Assembly (NCBI GenBank): GCA_032158295.1
Contig: CM063249.1
Span: forward strand, 3,549,195 to 3,613,194
Source of the DNA: Pycnopodia helianthoides
Lineage: Eukaryota > Echinodermata > Asteroidea > Forcipulatida > Asteriidae
Direction of reading: 5' to 3'
DNA length: 64,000 bases
The notes below the pieces were generated by a model. That model did no database searches and was not told the DNA's origin. It was given only the letters and a program-made list of their open reading frames with translations. Shown piece by piece: positions 11,666 through 22,776 of the stretch (position 1 is the stretch's first letter; each line of letters begins with the position of its first letter). The position numbers and the translations under genes were made by a program.

Positions 11666-11744
11666 GCAATGAGCAAGCTTGACGATGAAAGTGTATTGAA
11701 AGGCCCGTATCAATGCTATCATAAGGTGAAATATATAGTATTCG

Positions 11745-12010
11745 TCATGAGCGAAAAAGAAGAAGCTAGATTCTTTTCAATCTGGAGGAGAACTTCTTCT
11801 TCTTCTTCTCGTGTCCATGCTGGTCTGCTCAAAATGTCATCCCTCCAGTAGTTGGCACACTGAAGGGCAGTGACGGTGGCCTCAGGCAGGCCATCGATAG
11901 TAGTTGCTGATGGAAGTAGGGGGCAGGTGAAGGAAATGATCCACGGTCTGCCGCTCTCCGCATTCACAACTTACAATGTCAATATTCCAGAAAACACAAA
12001 TCCTCTGAAC
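11745..12010 (-). pseudogene. Decayed LINE reverse-transcriptase C-terminus
   Basis: The minus strand encodes CECGERQTVDHF in one frame (Cys pair near 11968) and, after a frameshift, CPLLPSATTIDGLPEATVTA followed by ALQCANYWRDDI in another. A C-x-C-G...QT-x-x-H...CPL module just before a short tail ending in YWR is the usual C-terminal end of non-LTR retrotransposon polymerases. Here it is split by at least one frameshift and ends in a Glu-rich, stop-bounded tail. No upstream polymerase motifs are visible, so this is a 5'-truncated dead copy. The clade (Jockey, CR1 or RTE-like) cannot be decided from this piece. Confidence 0.7.
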
Positions 12011-12539
12011 TAAAGCTGAGTAAAGCTTCTGAAGAACCCCCAATTCCCAAAAGCAAAGCAAAGCAAACCAACAAAAGAAACACATCAACAAACAGAAAAA
12101 CAAACAAACAAACTTAAGACACAAGACAAGAAGAAGTCACCACTGCAAGTACAGAACAGGAAGCAAGATCCCTGACAAACCAATTGTTTACGCAAGCATC
12201 TCGTCCTGCTGACATTTTCACAGATTGGCCTCTGCGATGTGTTAATTGAAAATTCGAGGATGCACGTGAGTTCACTTTTTCAAACAACCAATGAGGCATC
12301 GTCCCGTTAACATCCCTGCTGTTCATACAGGATTCCTATCAATTATCACCGTTGGTGTCGCTCTCGTTTACGTTTCCATGGTTTCAAAATCACCAAGAAT
12401 GAAATCCTCATCATCTCTCTTGATGAAATTCTTCAAAAAACAATGCGCTCAAGAAACATTTTCTTTATGGTTTTCATGTTAGTGAGTTGTTACAGGACCT
12501 ATTGCCCCCAAAACAATAACACCAACCCCCCCCCACAAA
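12011..12539. other. Noncoding stretch with CAAA-rich left part
   Basis: A CAAA/CAAAC-rich segment at about 12053-12113 is followed by sequence with no gene or recognised repeat. Confidence 0.45.
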
Positions 12540-12962
12540 AAAAAAAAAAAAAATCACCCCGTCAACAACAACAAGAAATCAAAACAAACAAGCAAACAAA
12601 CACCCCAACAACCAAACAAACAAACACACACCCAAAATATAAATAAATAAAGAAAGAAACAAACAAACACCCAACAAACAAACAAACAAACAAACACCCC
12701 AAAAAACACCCCAACAAACAACAAACAACAAACAAACAAACAAACAAACAAACAAACAAACAAACAACAAACAAACAAACAAACAAACAAACAAACAACA
12801 AACAAACAAACAAACAAACAAAAACAAACAAACAAACAAACAAACAAACAAAAACAAACAAACAAACAAACAAACAAACAAAAACAAACAAACAAACAAC
12901 AAAAAACAAACAAACAAACAAACCAACAAACACCCAACAAACAAATAAAACAAACACAACAA
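12540..12962 (+). repeat. AAAC tetranucleotide microsatellite
   Basis: This is a long imperfect run of AAAC units with interruptions (AACACCCC, AAAAAC, AACAAAC). Minus-strand translations give Phe/Val/Cys/Leu-rich open frames of up to about 166 codons in several overlapping frames, which is a repeat artefact. A poly-A stretch marks the left edge (12537-12553). Confidence 0.95.
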
Positions 12963-14493
12963 ACGAAAACAGACAAAAACATACGATTGCAGGAACCTAA
13001 ATAAAGCACAGAGTAAAAAAAACCCTTCAGCACATCCCAACACGGTTGTCGTTGACCGCCGAAGGGATGAAACTCTCACTGGTCGGTCGTACCATAGAGA
13101 ATGGATCTAAGGTTGCACGCTGCGTTTTAATAAAAAAAAATGGAGGATATGAATGAAAATAATCCAAACTTAAATAATGATGTGACATCCCATTCTGAGA
13201 AATCCTCAGCGACTGGTGTATTAAGACAAGTACCAGCCTCAAAATTCCTTAAGCTCATAAGTAGCACATCCTATACTGCAAGTCTGAGTAGTTCAACCAT
13301 GTTATCAACACCAACATTTTTTTTTGTATCAGTCGTCAGCAGACGGAATCGTGCCTGTGCGCAAAACCTCCTTGTGTCATTTTGTGAGTGTTACTTCAAA
13401 AAGTGGAAATGAATACAGAGACAGAAGTTGTCATAAATCCCTCAACATCTTCGTCAAGACGCTCTACTTTCTATAAGAGGGCTGCATCACGTACACGCCT
13501 CACAGTACCCTCTAGATTTGTTCCTTCTTCCAATCGACATTCCATTAAAGCAAAGCCTTCTTTATTTTTGTTCAGCAAATTTTTTTTTCGTTTCGCAAAT
13601 GAATTTTTCTCCGTGCAAAATCAGTAAAAAAACGCGGACCTTTCTCGCGTGTATGTCGCCCGAGGCAATCTCGCAGGCCAACAAAATTGAAGAAGTGTAG
13701 CATTACCAGATCTATAAAAGCAGCACAAGAAGAAGACGAAGAAGACGAAAAAAAAAAATTAAAAAAAAATAATAGAAAATAGGTAAGATGCAAAAAATTC
13801 TAGTTGCGACACGTCACCCAACGCTGTAGAATTTGATAAATTAACAGCTCGTTTTACATTGCTTTTTAGAAACACGCGGTGCATCGCGTAATACGTGTTA
13901 TTCCTTGGGTTACCTCCACGCTACCTCAAGGGCTTTATTTATCAATAATATCCTTATTTCTCTTCATGCTTCTAAGATCAGGGGAGTCTTGCCGCAAATT
14001 GTAAGTATCTTTTTTCAATTCTTCAAGAACCTTTAGTCGCCACACCGTCTCTTGGTTTAAAGATACCTTTAAGCTTCTGTTTAGTTTCCCTTCTCCCTTC
14101 AAGTTATAGTGTTAAACCTCTGGGAGTGCATCAACGAGCTAATGGGAATGTCAATCTCGCCCCCAAAGCGTCTTAATGTGAAACCTTGTATCCAGGAGTA
14201 TCAATAAAGATCTTATTTCGTTTTCGTTTTCGTATTTGTTTGTTTGTGTGGAATGGATACCCTTTTAAACAATTTTCTTTATAAAACTAAAAGAAGAATT
14301 ATTAATACATATTTGGGATTTTTTTTTTAGTCGCGAAAGTTTGATTGAATCTGAAACGGACAAATACAGGTGGCCAACTCAAAACACACACACAAAAAAA
14401 AAGCATGATTACTATCTTTCGAAAACTAAAATTTACATATTGAGAGCTGATACCTTTTCTAAAAGTATGTTTTAGGTGTTGTTATTCGATCTT
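12963..14493. other. Unique noncoding stretch
   Basis: No gene is supported. Small low-complexity patches include GAAGACGAAGAAGACG near 13730-13748, poly-A near 13750-13770 and poly-T near 14319-14328. Open frames shorter than 95 codons show no domains. Confidence 0.5.
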
Positions 14494-14523
14494 CGAGAAG
14501 GACTCTGGTAGGGTCGAAACGTC
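14494..14523 (+). ncRNA. Hammerhead-like hairpin remnant, copy 1
   Basis: CGAGAAG is followed by a stem (GACTC, loop TGGTA, GGGTC with one G-U pair) and then GAAACGTC. The order CTGANGA-like, stem, GAAAC, GTC resembles a type I hammerhead core as found in Penelope-like elements, but the first box is degenerate and no helix III can be drawn. I regard it as a relic or a look-alike. Confidence 0.3.
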
Positions 14524-15212
14524 AGGCCATTAATCATTTTTGGTTAGCCTCAAAAACTCCTTAGCAGACCTTAACCCAAACTCGGAGAGAAAGGAAAGAG
14601 GAGAGGGAAAAAGGGGAAGAGGGGAGGAAAAAAGTGTGGAGAAGGTGCTGAACATACGGAGTACGAGGCAATCGGAGCTGCAGGCTGATGGGGGTCTGCG
14701 TGTACATTTATACCATAGGTCGTGTTGGTTGGTAAAGCAGTTTGCAACTGCTACATCTATTTTCTGAAAGTTTTTTTTCTTTCTGAAACACGCGATGAAA
14801 TTTAAAGATGAGTACGACGGTGTGTTTATTGAAGACTACATAATAGAGATTCATTCATTCTCCAAAGAACAGCGACGTACACTTTCCTTTTAAGTGCGTT
14901 ATATTAGAATTAATCAGAACGCATTTTAATGGAATTGTGCTTTTTCTCCGATACTGCGTCTTTCTGATATGATGTACACTAAAAGCCTGTAATGTGGCAG
15001 AGGAACCCCCTCACCCACCCAATGTTTCAATACTCTAACAAACTCTGCCCTCAGAAGTGCCCCCCCCCATCCCAACAAAAAAAATATTGTCACAAAAATA
15101 CCAGAAATTCACAGAAGACACTCAATACACAAAATGAGGGAGAGGGTCGGGCGGGGGGGGGTAGGTTACACCATGGCACTTATTGAGCCTTAAATGTTAC
15201 GAAGCCCAAGTT
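14524..15212. other. Unique noncoding stretch
   Basis: A purine-rich patch of GGAGAGGG type lies near 14580-14640, with C-runs and G-runs near 15060 and 15150. No gene is visible. Confidence 0.45.
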
Positions 15213-15580
15213 AACATTATTATTAATATATATTTATCGTAACGAAACAAAGAGTGCCTTATAAGTGAACTTAATCACTGTAGCTCGCAAGCCTGAGGAA
15301 ACCTGTGAACAAAGGTGCTTGCTATGTGAACCAGAAACACCGGGGTTAACCCCCTATACTCTTCCATGATAAGTGTTCTGGGTTCTTTTACGTGCACTCT
15401 ACCAAACCTAGCAAACAGGACCAACGGCTTAATGTCCCATCTGAAGGACAAAGCAATTACGGTAACATTTCTTGCTCAGAGACACTTGCAATGCCACGAC
15501 CTGGACTCGAACCTACACTCTGTTGATCAAAAACACAAGAGCTTGAGTCCCGCCTTGACGGGTCAGCCACAACACGCCAA
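15213..15580 (-). mobile_element. tRNA-derived SINE, copy 2 (minus strand)
   Basis: Read on the minus strand it begins near 15579 with a tRNA-like head. The B box appears on the plus strand as GGACTCGAACC at 15503-15513, and the A-box region as GGGTCAGCCACAAC. The head is followed by the conserved body (TGTCTCTGAGCAAGAAATG, a CCTTCAGATGGGACATTAAG domain, ACGTAAAAGAACCCAGAAC) and then a 3' part containing GCTACAGTGATTAAG. It ends in an ATT-rich tail near 15215. It shares this 3' part with the copy at 40149. The A box is mutated, so it is probably dead. Confidence 0.8.
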
Positions 15581-16943
15581 CCCCCCACCCCAAACCCCCC
15601 CCCCCAAAAAAAAACCCACAAAAAAACCAGGTATCGTCAGAGTGAATTGATTTGACATGACGTGTCATGTGTGTTTATTGTTCCCGTGAAACAACCAATA
15701 TTCTGATCTCTTAACTGACCGAAAAACATTCCATTATCTTCAAACACGACGCAGAGAGAAAAAACACCATCAATCTTCTTTCTCAGCAGTGTAATTCTTC
15801 AGCGAACAGATTAATGGCTCAATGTGGACCCCCCCCCCCACTCCCCTCCGGTTGTAAACCGCACCTCCAAACAGAATCCTTAACCAACTGTACCTCTAGA
15901 CAATTTATCTTCATGCGCGGGACCCAAAGTGCATGTACACACAGGCTGTCGCGGTATTTACACGGACATCAGCGACTGAGTAAATATTAGTGCTAACTTC
16001 TAGAGCATCTCGAAAAACGTGAACGCGCATTCGCGTCGGCCCTCATGTTAAAAGCACGTCATCATTTCAGAGATAGAGCAGAGCTTCCCGCCAGAAGACC
16101 AAAATCATAAAGATAGCAACGAGAATCCATACACACGGAAGCTATATTGTTTTAAAATCAAAGGAACAAATATTAAGAAGAATATCCGACGGGATGGTTG
16201 TTTATATTAATGTATCTATTGTGATTTGGTTCCATTCGGATTGATAACACTTATTTTCCTTTATTTGGCTGAGTTGAAACGATCGGCAAAGTGGAAATTT
16301 AAGGGCAACCAGTCACAATAAAGCTGACATGGAATATTGGCAGGTACCACGTTTCTACTTTAGACGGCGCTGTTTGAAACTGTGGCTACTTCTTTTTCAC
16401 CTCCGTTTCCCCCCAAAAAATATAGGCCGTTGTCGATACAGTGGCCGTGGCTGTGGATGGATCGTCATAAGCCGGAGCCAAACTAAGGGGGTAACTTATA
16501 TACGGGGACATGGATGGAGGGGGCAGGGATGGCATGTTGCCCCAATTGATGTTCTTGCCCCAATTGATGTCCGTCCCCAATCCTTCCCTTGGTGCCTCTT
16601 TGAGATAACAATTAAACATGTTCAAACTTTTGTGTATAGTAACTGACATGGCAACTTCAACTAAGCAACTTTTAAGGGGGCAGCCCAAGTCAAAATTGTT
16701 TGGTATTCATCAGGGAACACAAAAACACTTTCAAACCTTTGTTCCCAGAATTTGGTCACAGGACCTACAGGCTGGTCTCCTACTACAACAGCGCTAAAGA
16801 GGGGCTTGAGTGAGAAAGATGCAAACGGAGACTTTACAGTTTCTAATAGCCAGAACTGCCCCCCCTAGAAAAAAGGTACACCCTCCCCAGAATCTAACCT
16901 TAAGTTCCCCACTGAGCCGAATCCGAAGATGTGATTTTGAGGA
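15581..16943. other. Unique noncoding stretch with homopolymer C-runs
   Basis: C-runs lie at about 15593-15604 and 15830-15839. The longest open frames (about 100-105 codons on either strand at 16329-16688) overlap each other and show no domain. No gene is supported. Confidence 0.45.
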
Positions 16944-17137
16944 GGGCCTAATTTGCTACATGCACGGATCCGCCCTGTGCGTGTAAAGCCTCGACTTCAA
17001 GCTTCATTGGTATTGCATTTATGTATCAGTTCGGATGACAGTGTCATTACATTACCGTGACAATGCAGAGTTATTATAATGCTTCTATTCACTTCTGTCC
17101 CCAATTTGAGGCTCTACACGCAAATGGCTGACAGTGG
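16944..17137 (-). repeat. Dispersed inverted-end repeat K, copy 1
   Basis: It matches 38455-38662 in reverse complement, including GCACGGATCCGCC, TAAAGCCTCGACTTCA, CATTACCGTGACAATGCAGA and CACTTCTGTCCC. The two ends of each copy are imperfect inverses (GTGTAAAGCCTCGA against TGAGGCTCTACACGC), so this is probably a small foldback transposon. Confidence 0.7.
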
Positions 17138-17980
17138 GAGAGGGCAAATGAAATCGGCTTTAAAAACACTCCTTTGCTTTCGCAGCCTTCTCCGCCCTTG
17201 AATATACCCCACAGTTGTTCCTCGTTTGTGGTCATATAAACCCTCCTTCCCCCGAAAACCGAATGAACACGACGCTCGGCATCCGTTGTTGCTTTCAGTG
17301 TCAGCTGAAACAAGGAGGATTCCCGGTGGCCGACGTAACATGAGCACGAAGATGCACAGGACTAGTTAATATTAAACCCATTTAACGAAGTAACTCCCAC
17401 ATCCGGGATGAATTCAACAGTATACAACTTTAAAGGTGCACCACAGCCTTTAGGTTTAAAGGTAAAGTCATTTTCTATCCCATAGTTTTCAACAACTACC
17501 TGTGGAATATCATGCCATTTTGGTAATAATTTCAAAGTTTTCGAAAACAGCGAAACAAAAATGGCCCATGTTTTTGTCAGGGATTACCGGGACATTTATT
17601 TGGCACTGAATTCGATTGCATCAGCGTAAATACGAGTTAAGGGGTCTCAGACTCTATGGATTTCTCGGCCAATTGCAACAATTTCAACAAACTTTTCGTT
17701 CGATTTCAACACCCGATCATTCAATTTCGTTTGAAAATGAATGCTCCGTTGCATCAGCATTCAACAGCCAGAAGGAGTAATTCAATTTTCAACAGCTTGG
17801 CATTCACCGGTCAAATAAGATCATTCAAATTCATTAGGTCGCAAAGATCAATCAATGTCGAGAAAGTCAACAGCAAGAAGCTGGTCAACCATTTCAACTT
17901 CATCAATTGTAAATAGGTAAGTAGAAATCCAACCGAAGAATGGTGAATATGCAGTCTTGTATGCCTATAAATAATATAGT
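17138..17980. other. Noncoding stretch with TTAA-element-like ends
   Basis: CTTTAAAGGTGCACC at about 17428 and GTTTAAAGGTAAAGTC at about 17454 look like left ends of TTAA-flanked elements, but I could not find matching right ends. The remainder is unique sequence. Confidence 0.4.
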
Positions 17981-18378
17981 TTAAAGGAACATTACAGAAT
18001 TGGTTTTTGCTAACAAAACCGTTACTGGCAGTGTAAGCACTTTATGTAATCCACTATAGACATATTACTGACAAACCTGTAGAAGTTTTAGATCGATCGG
18101 CCATCTGGGTCACGAGAAAATAGTGAAAAACCGATTACACATTTGCATGAAATCATTAGCCTAGATTCAACAAATGAGTAAAACGCTCACTGCGCGATAA
18201 ACTCCAATCGGAAAATTAGTTCATTCATTTTTCATCAAATATGGCATTTCAGACAGAAATATTTCAAGAGATGTTTTCTACTATCATCATCATTAGACCG
18301 TGTAAGTTTTATGTAAATCTGTGAACAAAAAAATATTTTACAAGTTTTTTTCTTACCAGTTCTGTAATGTGCCTTTAG
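17981..18378 (+). mobile_element. MITE A, copy 2
   Basis: The left TTAA is at 17981-17984 and a mutated right flank (TTAG) at 18375-18378. All A landmarks are present: AGGAACATTACAGAATTGG, the ACAAACCTGTAGAAGTTT block, GATCGATCGGCCATCTGG and the centre GCTCACTGCGC. The right end has decayed to CAGTTCTGTAATGTGCC. Confidence 0.9.
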
Positions 18379-19277
18379 TGACTGAATGTCTAAATCTATT
18401 CATTAATAAAGTGTATGTTGTATTACACTTTACAAATGTAAATTTGAATTGAATTGTCAATGAGGCGAACAAAAACCTGAGTTCACGAAAACGAAAAATG
18501 AATGCAATGATAGCCAGTAGGAAACCCCATAGTTTGATCGAATTTAAAGAAAATGCATAAATTTGAAGGAAGTTTAATTACTTTTTTTTTTTTTTACTGA
18601 AACTGACCGGGAAAACCCAATTGTTTTGGCAGAGTTTCAGATGAAAAAATCACCTCAAAGCGGTTATGTCATTCATAATCAGTGAACTCTTCCCCCCCCC
18701 CCCTCCCCCGAAAAAAACTCACAAAAAACCCAGATCAATCATGTATTCGTGTGTAAGGATTTGACGAGTCAAATTTTTTAGCAAAAGCTAACATTTTTAA
18801 CATTGGCTATCTATTAAAGACACTGTTTTTCTTATTAACGTTTCTTTAATGTTAACTTGGCATACCCGTAATGTACTCTGCCTCATAAAAAAAGTCACAT
18901 CTAATTTGTATGGATTTGGCAATGTGTATATCAAACTCTAGGCCTACCATTTTTATCGATCAACTTAAAATGAGTGATGTGTTAATATATTCTTGACGAA
19001 TATTTGTTTTCTTCATTTTTCCCCCCAAGGTTGCTGAACTTTGTTTTCATATGTTAGGCAATTATTAAAAAAACATTACTAAAAACATTACTTGTCAGTT
19101 CTTACTTTTATTGAAGAGATGGCGTGACAACATTGATTATGACACCTGTCAAATACACCTGTTGTCACGTCACCTGCTAAAAGCTTGCAAGTTGTGCAAT
19201 TGATTGGACATCTTTTTTTAATTGCACCTGCAATTTCGTTTACAAATACGGTACAGAGAGTCAAGCAACATCACACA
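18379..19277. other. Unique AT-rich noncoding stretch
   Basis: It contains a T-run near 18583-18594 and C-runs near 18691-18703. No gene and no known repeat are visible. Confidence 0.5.
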
Positions 19278-19322
19278 TTAAAGGTAATGTACAGGATTGG
19301 TCAGGATAAAAAACATCACGGT
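19278..19322 (-). mobile_element. Terminal fragment of MITE E (minus)
   Basis: TTAAAGGTAATGTACAGGAT followed by TGGTCAGGATAAAAAACATC matches the left end at 23718. It is immediately followed by a C-like element at 19323, whose insertion may have cut it. Confidence 0.6.
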
Positions 19323-19727
19323 TTAAAGGCACTGTGGACACTATAGATAGGTTGCAGTGTGACGTAAATCGGCCATCTTTATGGGCAGTTTGGAACAAAC
19401 AGTCGTGTGTTTCGTGAGAGAACGGCGTGCAACACGCGCGCATTTCACGCAACTCATTGCAGGATTGGTCAGTGAACAACGCGGCTGCGTTAATAAGCTG
19501 AGCGTTTGACGCACCTGCAAGCCAAAATGCAATTTGCCCGTAAAGATGGCGTCTACTGGGAACTATCTATTGGTAATTACTCAAAATAATTGTTAGCATA
19601 AAAACCTACTTGGAAACGAGAAATGGAGAGCTGTTGATGGTATAAAACATCTCCATTGCTCGTTACCAAGTAAGTTTTCATGCTAGCAATTGTTTTGAGT
19701 AATTACCAAAGTGTCCAGTGCCTTTAA
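19323..19727. mobile_element. MITE C-derived foldback with different interior
   Basis: The termini are TTAA-AGGCACTGTGGACACTATAG and AGTGTCCAGTGCC-TTAA (19724-19727). The right half is two inverted C arms: GGTAATTACTCAAAATAATTG at 19571 and its inverse ending near 19710, meeting at TGGTATAAAACATC. The left half is another inverted pair, CCATCTTTATGGGCA at about 19373 and TGCCCGTAAAGATGG at about 19536. The usual C interior has been replaced, giving a four-armed palindromic structure. Confidence 0.7.
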
Positions 19728-20110
19728 TGTAGCCCGAGACCAACATGCTTCCCGAACCATGGTATCAGAATATAAAGTGAACCTAATGTAGTCACAACCT
19801 GTACATCAATGTAGCCCGAACCTTAACGCTGCTCTTACCCTGTATCTAACTGTAAACCAGGCTACATTTAGGTGTAGAGTTTGGGGCTAGATTTAGGCTA
19901 CATTATGTGGGCTTCTTTTAGGTATATGATTTGGGCTACAATTTGGTACATGATCTGGGCTACATTTTGGGACATGTGTTGAGCTACAATTAGGTACACG
20001 ATATCGGTTACATATTTTAGGTATCATTTGGGCTACAGTTTGGAACATGACTATGGGCTACATTTAGGCACACGATTTAGGCTACATCAGTTGAGTACCG
20101 GTACATCATG
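19728..20110 (+). repeat. Degenerate GGGCTACATTTAGGT tandem repeat (Q), array 1
   Basis: Roughly 28-40-bp units share the phrase GGGCTACA(T/A)TT(A/T)GG followed by ACATGAT/ACACGAT. About ten degenerate units are visible. Similar units recur at about 22610-22770 and 23170-23400. Confidence 0.75.
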
Positions 20111-20457
20111 TACTACATTTTAGGTAGAAGGGTTACGGCTAAACCTCAGGCCGTGCTACATCTACTAGACGTCGGGCCACGGTCATTACTGAGCGCATAC
20201 ACGCTCGATAGCATAATGCTACAGAGCAAAACACTCGACCAACCCTCCAACATCACATCTTATCCTTCGTGCTGGCCATCGGATCACCTAATGGACTGAA
20301 ACTCTCTCAAATGTACGCATGAATGTGTGTTATGCAACTGTGCAAAACTACCCGTTTTAGAATAGAAAGTAGTTGTACAATCTGCTGAAATATTATTTTT
20401 TCTCGGCAGATTGTTTTTCCAACTTTGAGAGGAACGTCGTCATATTTGTTTTGAGTA
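20111..20457. other. Unique noncoding stretch
   Basis: No gene or recognised repeat is visible. Confidence 0.4.
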
Positions 20458-20667
20458 ATGTATTGCTCTTTGTGTTTAAATCTTCTCACGAACAGTGCCC
20501 CTGGATATATTGATGATTTGCCTCCAACCTTACAATCCTCCCTGGCGAACGCCGTTCTGACAGCTCTAACCTCCTCCTCATTGAGCCTAAATCTAATAGT
20601 TCACGGGGTGACCGCACTGCGCCCATGGAATAAATTGCCATCCCATGTCATTTCATCGGTTTCCTTA
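20458..20667 (+). pseudogene. LINE polymerase C-terminal remnant cut by MITE D
   Basis: The plus frame reads APGYIDDLPPTLQSSLANAV, then a Ser/Leu-rich segment, then ALRPWNKLPSHVISSVSL. A hydrophobic DLPP start followed by W-N-x-LP-x-x-(V/I) about 45 residues later is the common end of LINE reverse transcriptases, just before a final FK-type helix. The frame loses similarity exactly where the TTAA of MITE D begins (20665), so the missing C-terminal tail was separated by that insertion. No stop interrupts the 60 or so remnant codons, so decay is moderate. The clade cannot be decided. Confidence 0.65.
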
Positions 20668-21049
20668 AAGGCACAGACGTTTGGTAATGACTCTGAAAAT
20701 GAATGGCAATAAAAACTTACTTGGTAAGAAGGACAGCAGCTTAGGGTGGTATAATGAATTTTGAGAAACTTTTAAGTTCGAAGTACTACAGTTATGGAAA
20801 ATGTATCACTTTTTATTCCAAAAAATTTGAATCCGAGAAGCGTTACGCTTCTCAGACTGTGTATTCCTATGGGGAATATTCTTCCTGCGTGGAAATGTTC
20901 GCTCCGGTTTTTCGGTGATATCTCAAAAACGCGACCACCTTTTGAAGGGAAATTTTCACAGGTTAGTTTTATTGTATGTACCTACATTTATATAGGGTTA
21001 ACACAATAATCAGTAGGCTCCAATTACCAAACGTATGCAGCACCTTTAA
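20665..21049 (-). mobile_element. MITE D, copy 2 (minus), inserted in a LINE remnant
   Basis: TTAA lies at 20665-20668 and 21046-21049. In reverse complement it carries AAGGTGCTGCATACGTTTGG, CTAACCTGTGAAAATTTCCC, TTTTTGAGATATCACCGAAA and the central hairpin, here shortened to GAGAAGCGTAACGCTTCTC. The left flank is LINE coding sequence. Confidence 0.88.
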
Positions 21050-21078
21050 ACCAGTTTGAGGAAAACCGCAAATTTTGT

Positions 21079-21454
21079 TTAAGGCAGGATATACTTTTGG
21101 TAATAGTCAAAGACAAGTATTCTCACTTGGTGTATCCCAACAAATGCATAGAATAACAAACCTGTGTGGAAATTTTGGCTCAATTGGTCATCGAAGTTGC
21201 AAATAGATAATTAAAGAAAACTCACCCTTGTTGCATAGAATTGTGTGCTTTCAGATGCCTAAAAAAGGATTCATGCCTGAAGCCTTTTTCATATTTAAAT
21301 TTTTCATTGAGTGCTTTCTCAAAAAACATTACTTCAGAGGGAGTCGCTTCTCACAATGTTTTATACTGTCAGCAGTTTTTAGGTGCTCCTTACCAAGTAG
21401 GTTTTTATGGTTATGTTTTCTTGAGTAATTACCAAAAGTATCCACTGCCTTTAA
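21079..21454 (+). mobile_element. MITE C, copy 3 (diverged)
   Basis: TTAA lies at 21079-21082 and 21451-21454. It retains CTTTTGGTAATAGTCAAAGAC, CTCACTTGGTGTATC, AACAAACCTGTGTGGAAATT, a TTGGTCATCGAAGTTGC segment, TTACTTCAGAGGGAGTCGCT and TCTCACAATGTTTTATACTG. Terminal bases are mutated (AGGCAGGATA, TATCCACTGCC) but remain inverse to each other, which suggests a subfamily. Confidence 0.8.
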
Positions 21455-22088
21455 TGAAGCATTTGAAAAAAGTTGTTTTTCTGGATTTTTCAGTTTTATC
21501 CTTGTTTGAGAGGAAAGACCGGACATAACACTTTTTTTTGTAGATGTGTGCGCTTTAGAAATTGTCATTATTATTTTTGATTATTTCATGACGAAGAGTA
21601 ACGCGAGAGAGTCATCACAGCTGGATTTCTTTTTAAAGACTTGCAACATTTCCTGTCATCTTTTTTTGGAGAAATAAAGTCACTCTCTACAAAAAAGAAC
21701 TGTTTTTTTTTTGTAGAGAGTGAAAATCGAAATCTCCTCTTTCATTAAACACACACACACGCGGTAGACTGGTAAACCAGGCTGCGCGGTAACTCTACAC
21801 CCGTAACTCTACTGTTACGTGAACAAAATTGCCTACAGGCCCACCCAAAATGAAGCCAGGCTGCCGTCAAAAAATTCCTATGAAAACTAATGCAAGTTTA
21901 AATAGAATTGAATTATCGGCCTTGGACATAATTACGGTGCGCTCAAATTGTATATGCTTTGGGCTACGGTACGGGTGGACTTTGATGTTTCATTAAGGAT
22001 GGAGTTACAATGGGGAAAGCGAATTAAGGTCGTGGGGTTTAATGAAAGAAACACACTTTTGATTTGCTTTAAATAAAATAGAAGGATG
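21455..22088. other. Unique noncoding stretch with a short hairpin
   Basis: A hairpin with 11-bp perfect arms (TCACTCTCTAC and GTAGAGAGTGA) and A/T extensions lies at 21680-21723. Otherwise no gene or repeat is visible. Confidence 0.5.
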
Positions 22089-22507
22089 TAATAATAATAG
22101 TGGCTTCTTATATAGCGCTCATATCCGTCACTCAGTGACGCTCAAGGCGCTTCAACAGTCAGTATTTTCCTGCAAGGTGTGGAGCTACTTTTTGAAGTTT
22201 GAGACCTATTCCTTTACTTACAATGTAATGGTTTTACAATGTCTGTGGCGCAATATGCTGCCAATCAAACCAGGAACACCGGGGCGAACCCCTTCTCTTT
22301 TCGATAAGTGCACTGGGTTCTTTTACGTGCATTACACAACACACGGGACTAACGGCTTTACATCCCATCCGAAGGACGAAGCAATAATGGTTAAGTGTCT
22401 TGCTTAAGGACACAAGTGTCACGACTGGGACTCGAACCCACACTCTGCTGAACAGAAACACCAGAGCTTGAGTCCGGTGCTCTTATCCGCTCGGCCACGA
22501 CACGCCG
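22089..22507 (-). mobile_element. tRNA-derived SINE, copy 1 (best preserved, minus)
   Basis: Read on the minus strand, the head has an intact A box (TGGCCGAGCGG, 22488-22498) and B box (GGGTTCGAGTCCC, 22427-22439) with a long variable arm, like a tRNA-Leu/Ser. Then come the body (GTGTCCTTAAGCAAGACACT, CCTTCGGATGGGATGTAAAG, ACGTAAAAGAACCCAGTGC), a second domain with GTCACTGAGTGACGGATATG, and an ATT tail at 22089-22100. The intact boxes make RNA polymerase III transcription possible. The 3' half differs from the copies at 15213 and 40149, so two SINE subfamilies share one head. Confidence 0.88.
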
Positions 22508-22599
22508 TCATCTGATTTGACAAGCGCATGATTGGAAAAGGTTGGTGTTAATTGGGTGTCCCTGGGGTATGGGAGGTTCATAGTTATATCACTGAGTAC

Positions 22600-22776
22600 T
22601 TTACGTTTATGAGGCATTTTGGGCTATGGTGTAGAGCACACCAAATTCCCAAGCTTGGGTTACATTTCGGTTCATCCTACATAAATGTCAAATGATGCTA
22701 CATTTAGGGCCGTCCTATATGAGCGTATCACTGGGACAACGTTCAGGGGCTGTGCTAATTAATGGCACATAAATAC
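22600..22776 (+). repeat. Degenerate repeat Q, array 2, left part
   Basis: Units such as TTGGGTTACATTTCGGTTCA, GATGCTACATTTAGGGCCGT and CTATATGAGCGTATC recur after the MITE at 23170-23400. The array is interrupted by MITE A, which lies between two units. Confidence 0.7.

Noticed and set aside
12554..13079. Phe/Val/Cys/Leu-rich proteins of 131-166 codons on the minus strand
   Set aside because: They are translations of the AAAC microsatellite in overlapping frames.
22420..22507. Functional tRNA-Leu or tRNA-Ser gene (minus strand)
   Set aside because: The tRNA-like head continues directly into a conserved body present in two other copies and ends in an ATT tail, which is SINE structure. Acceptor-stem pairing is incomplete.
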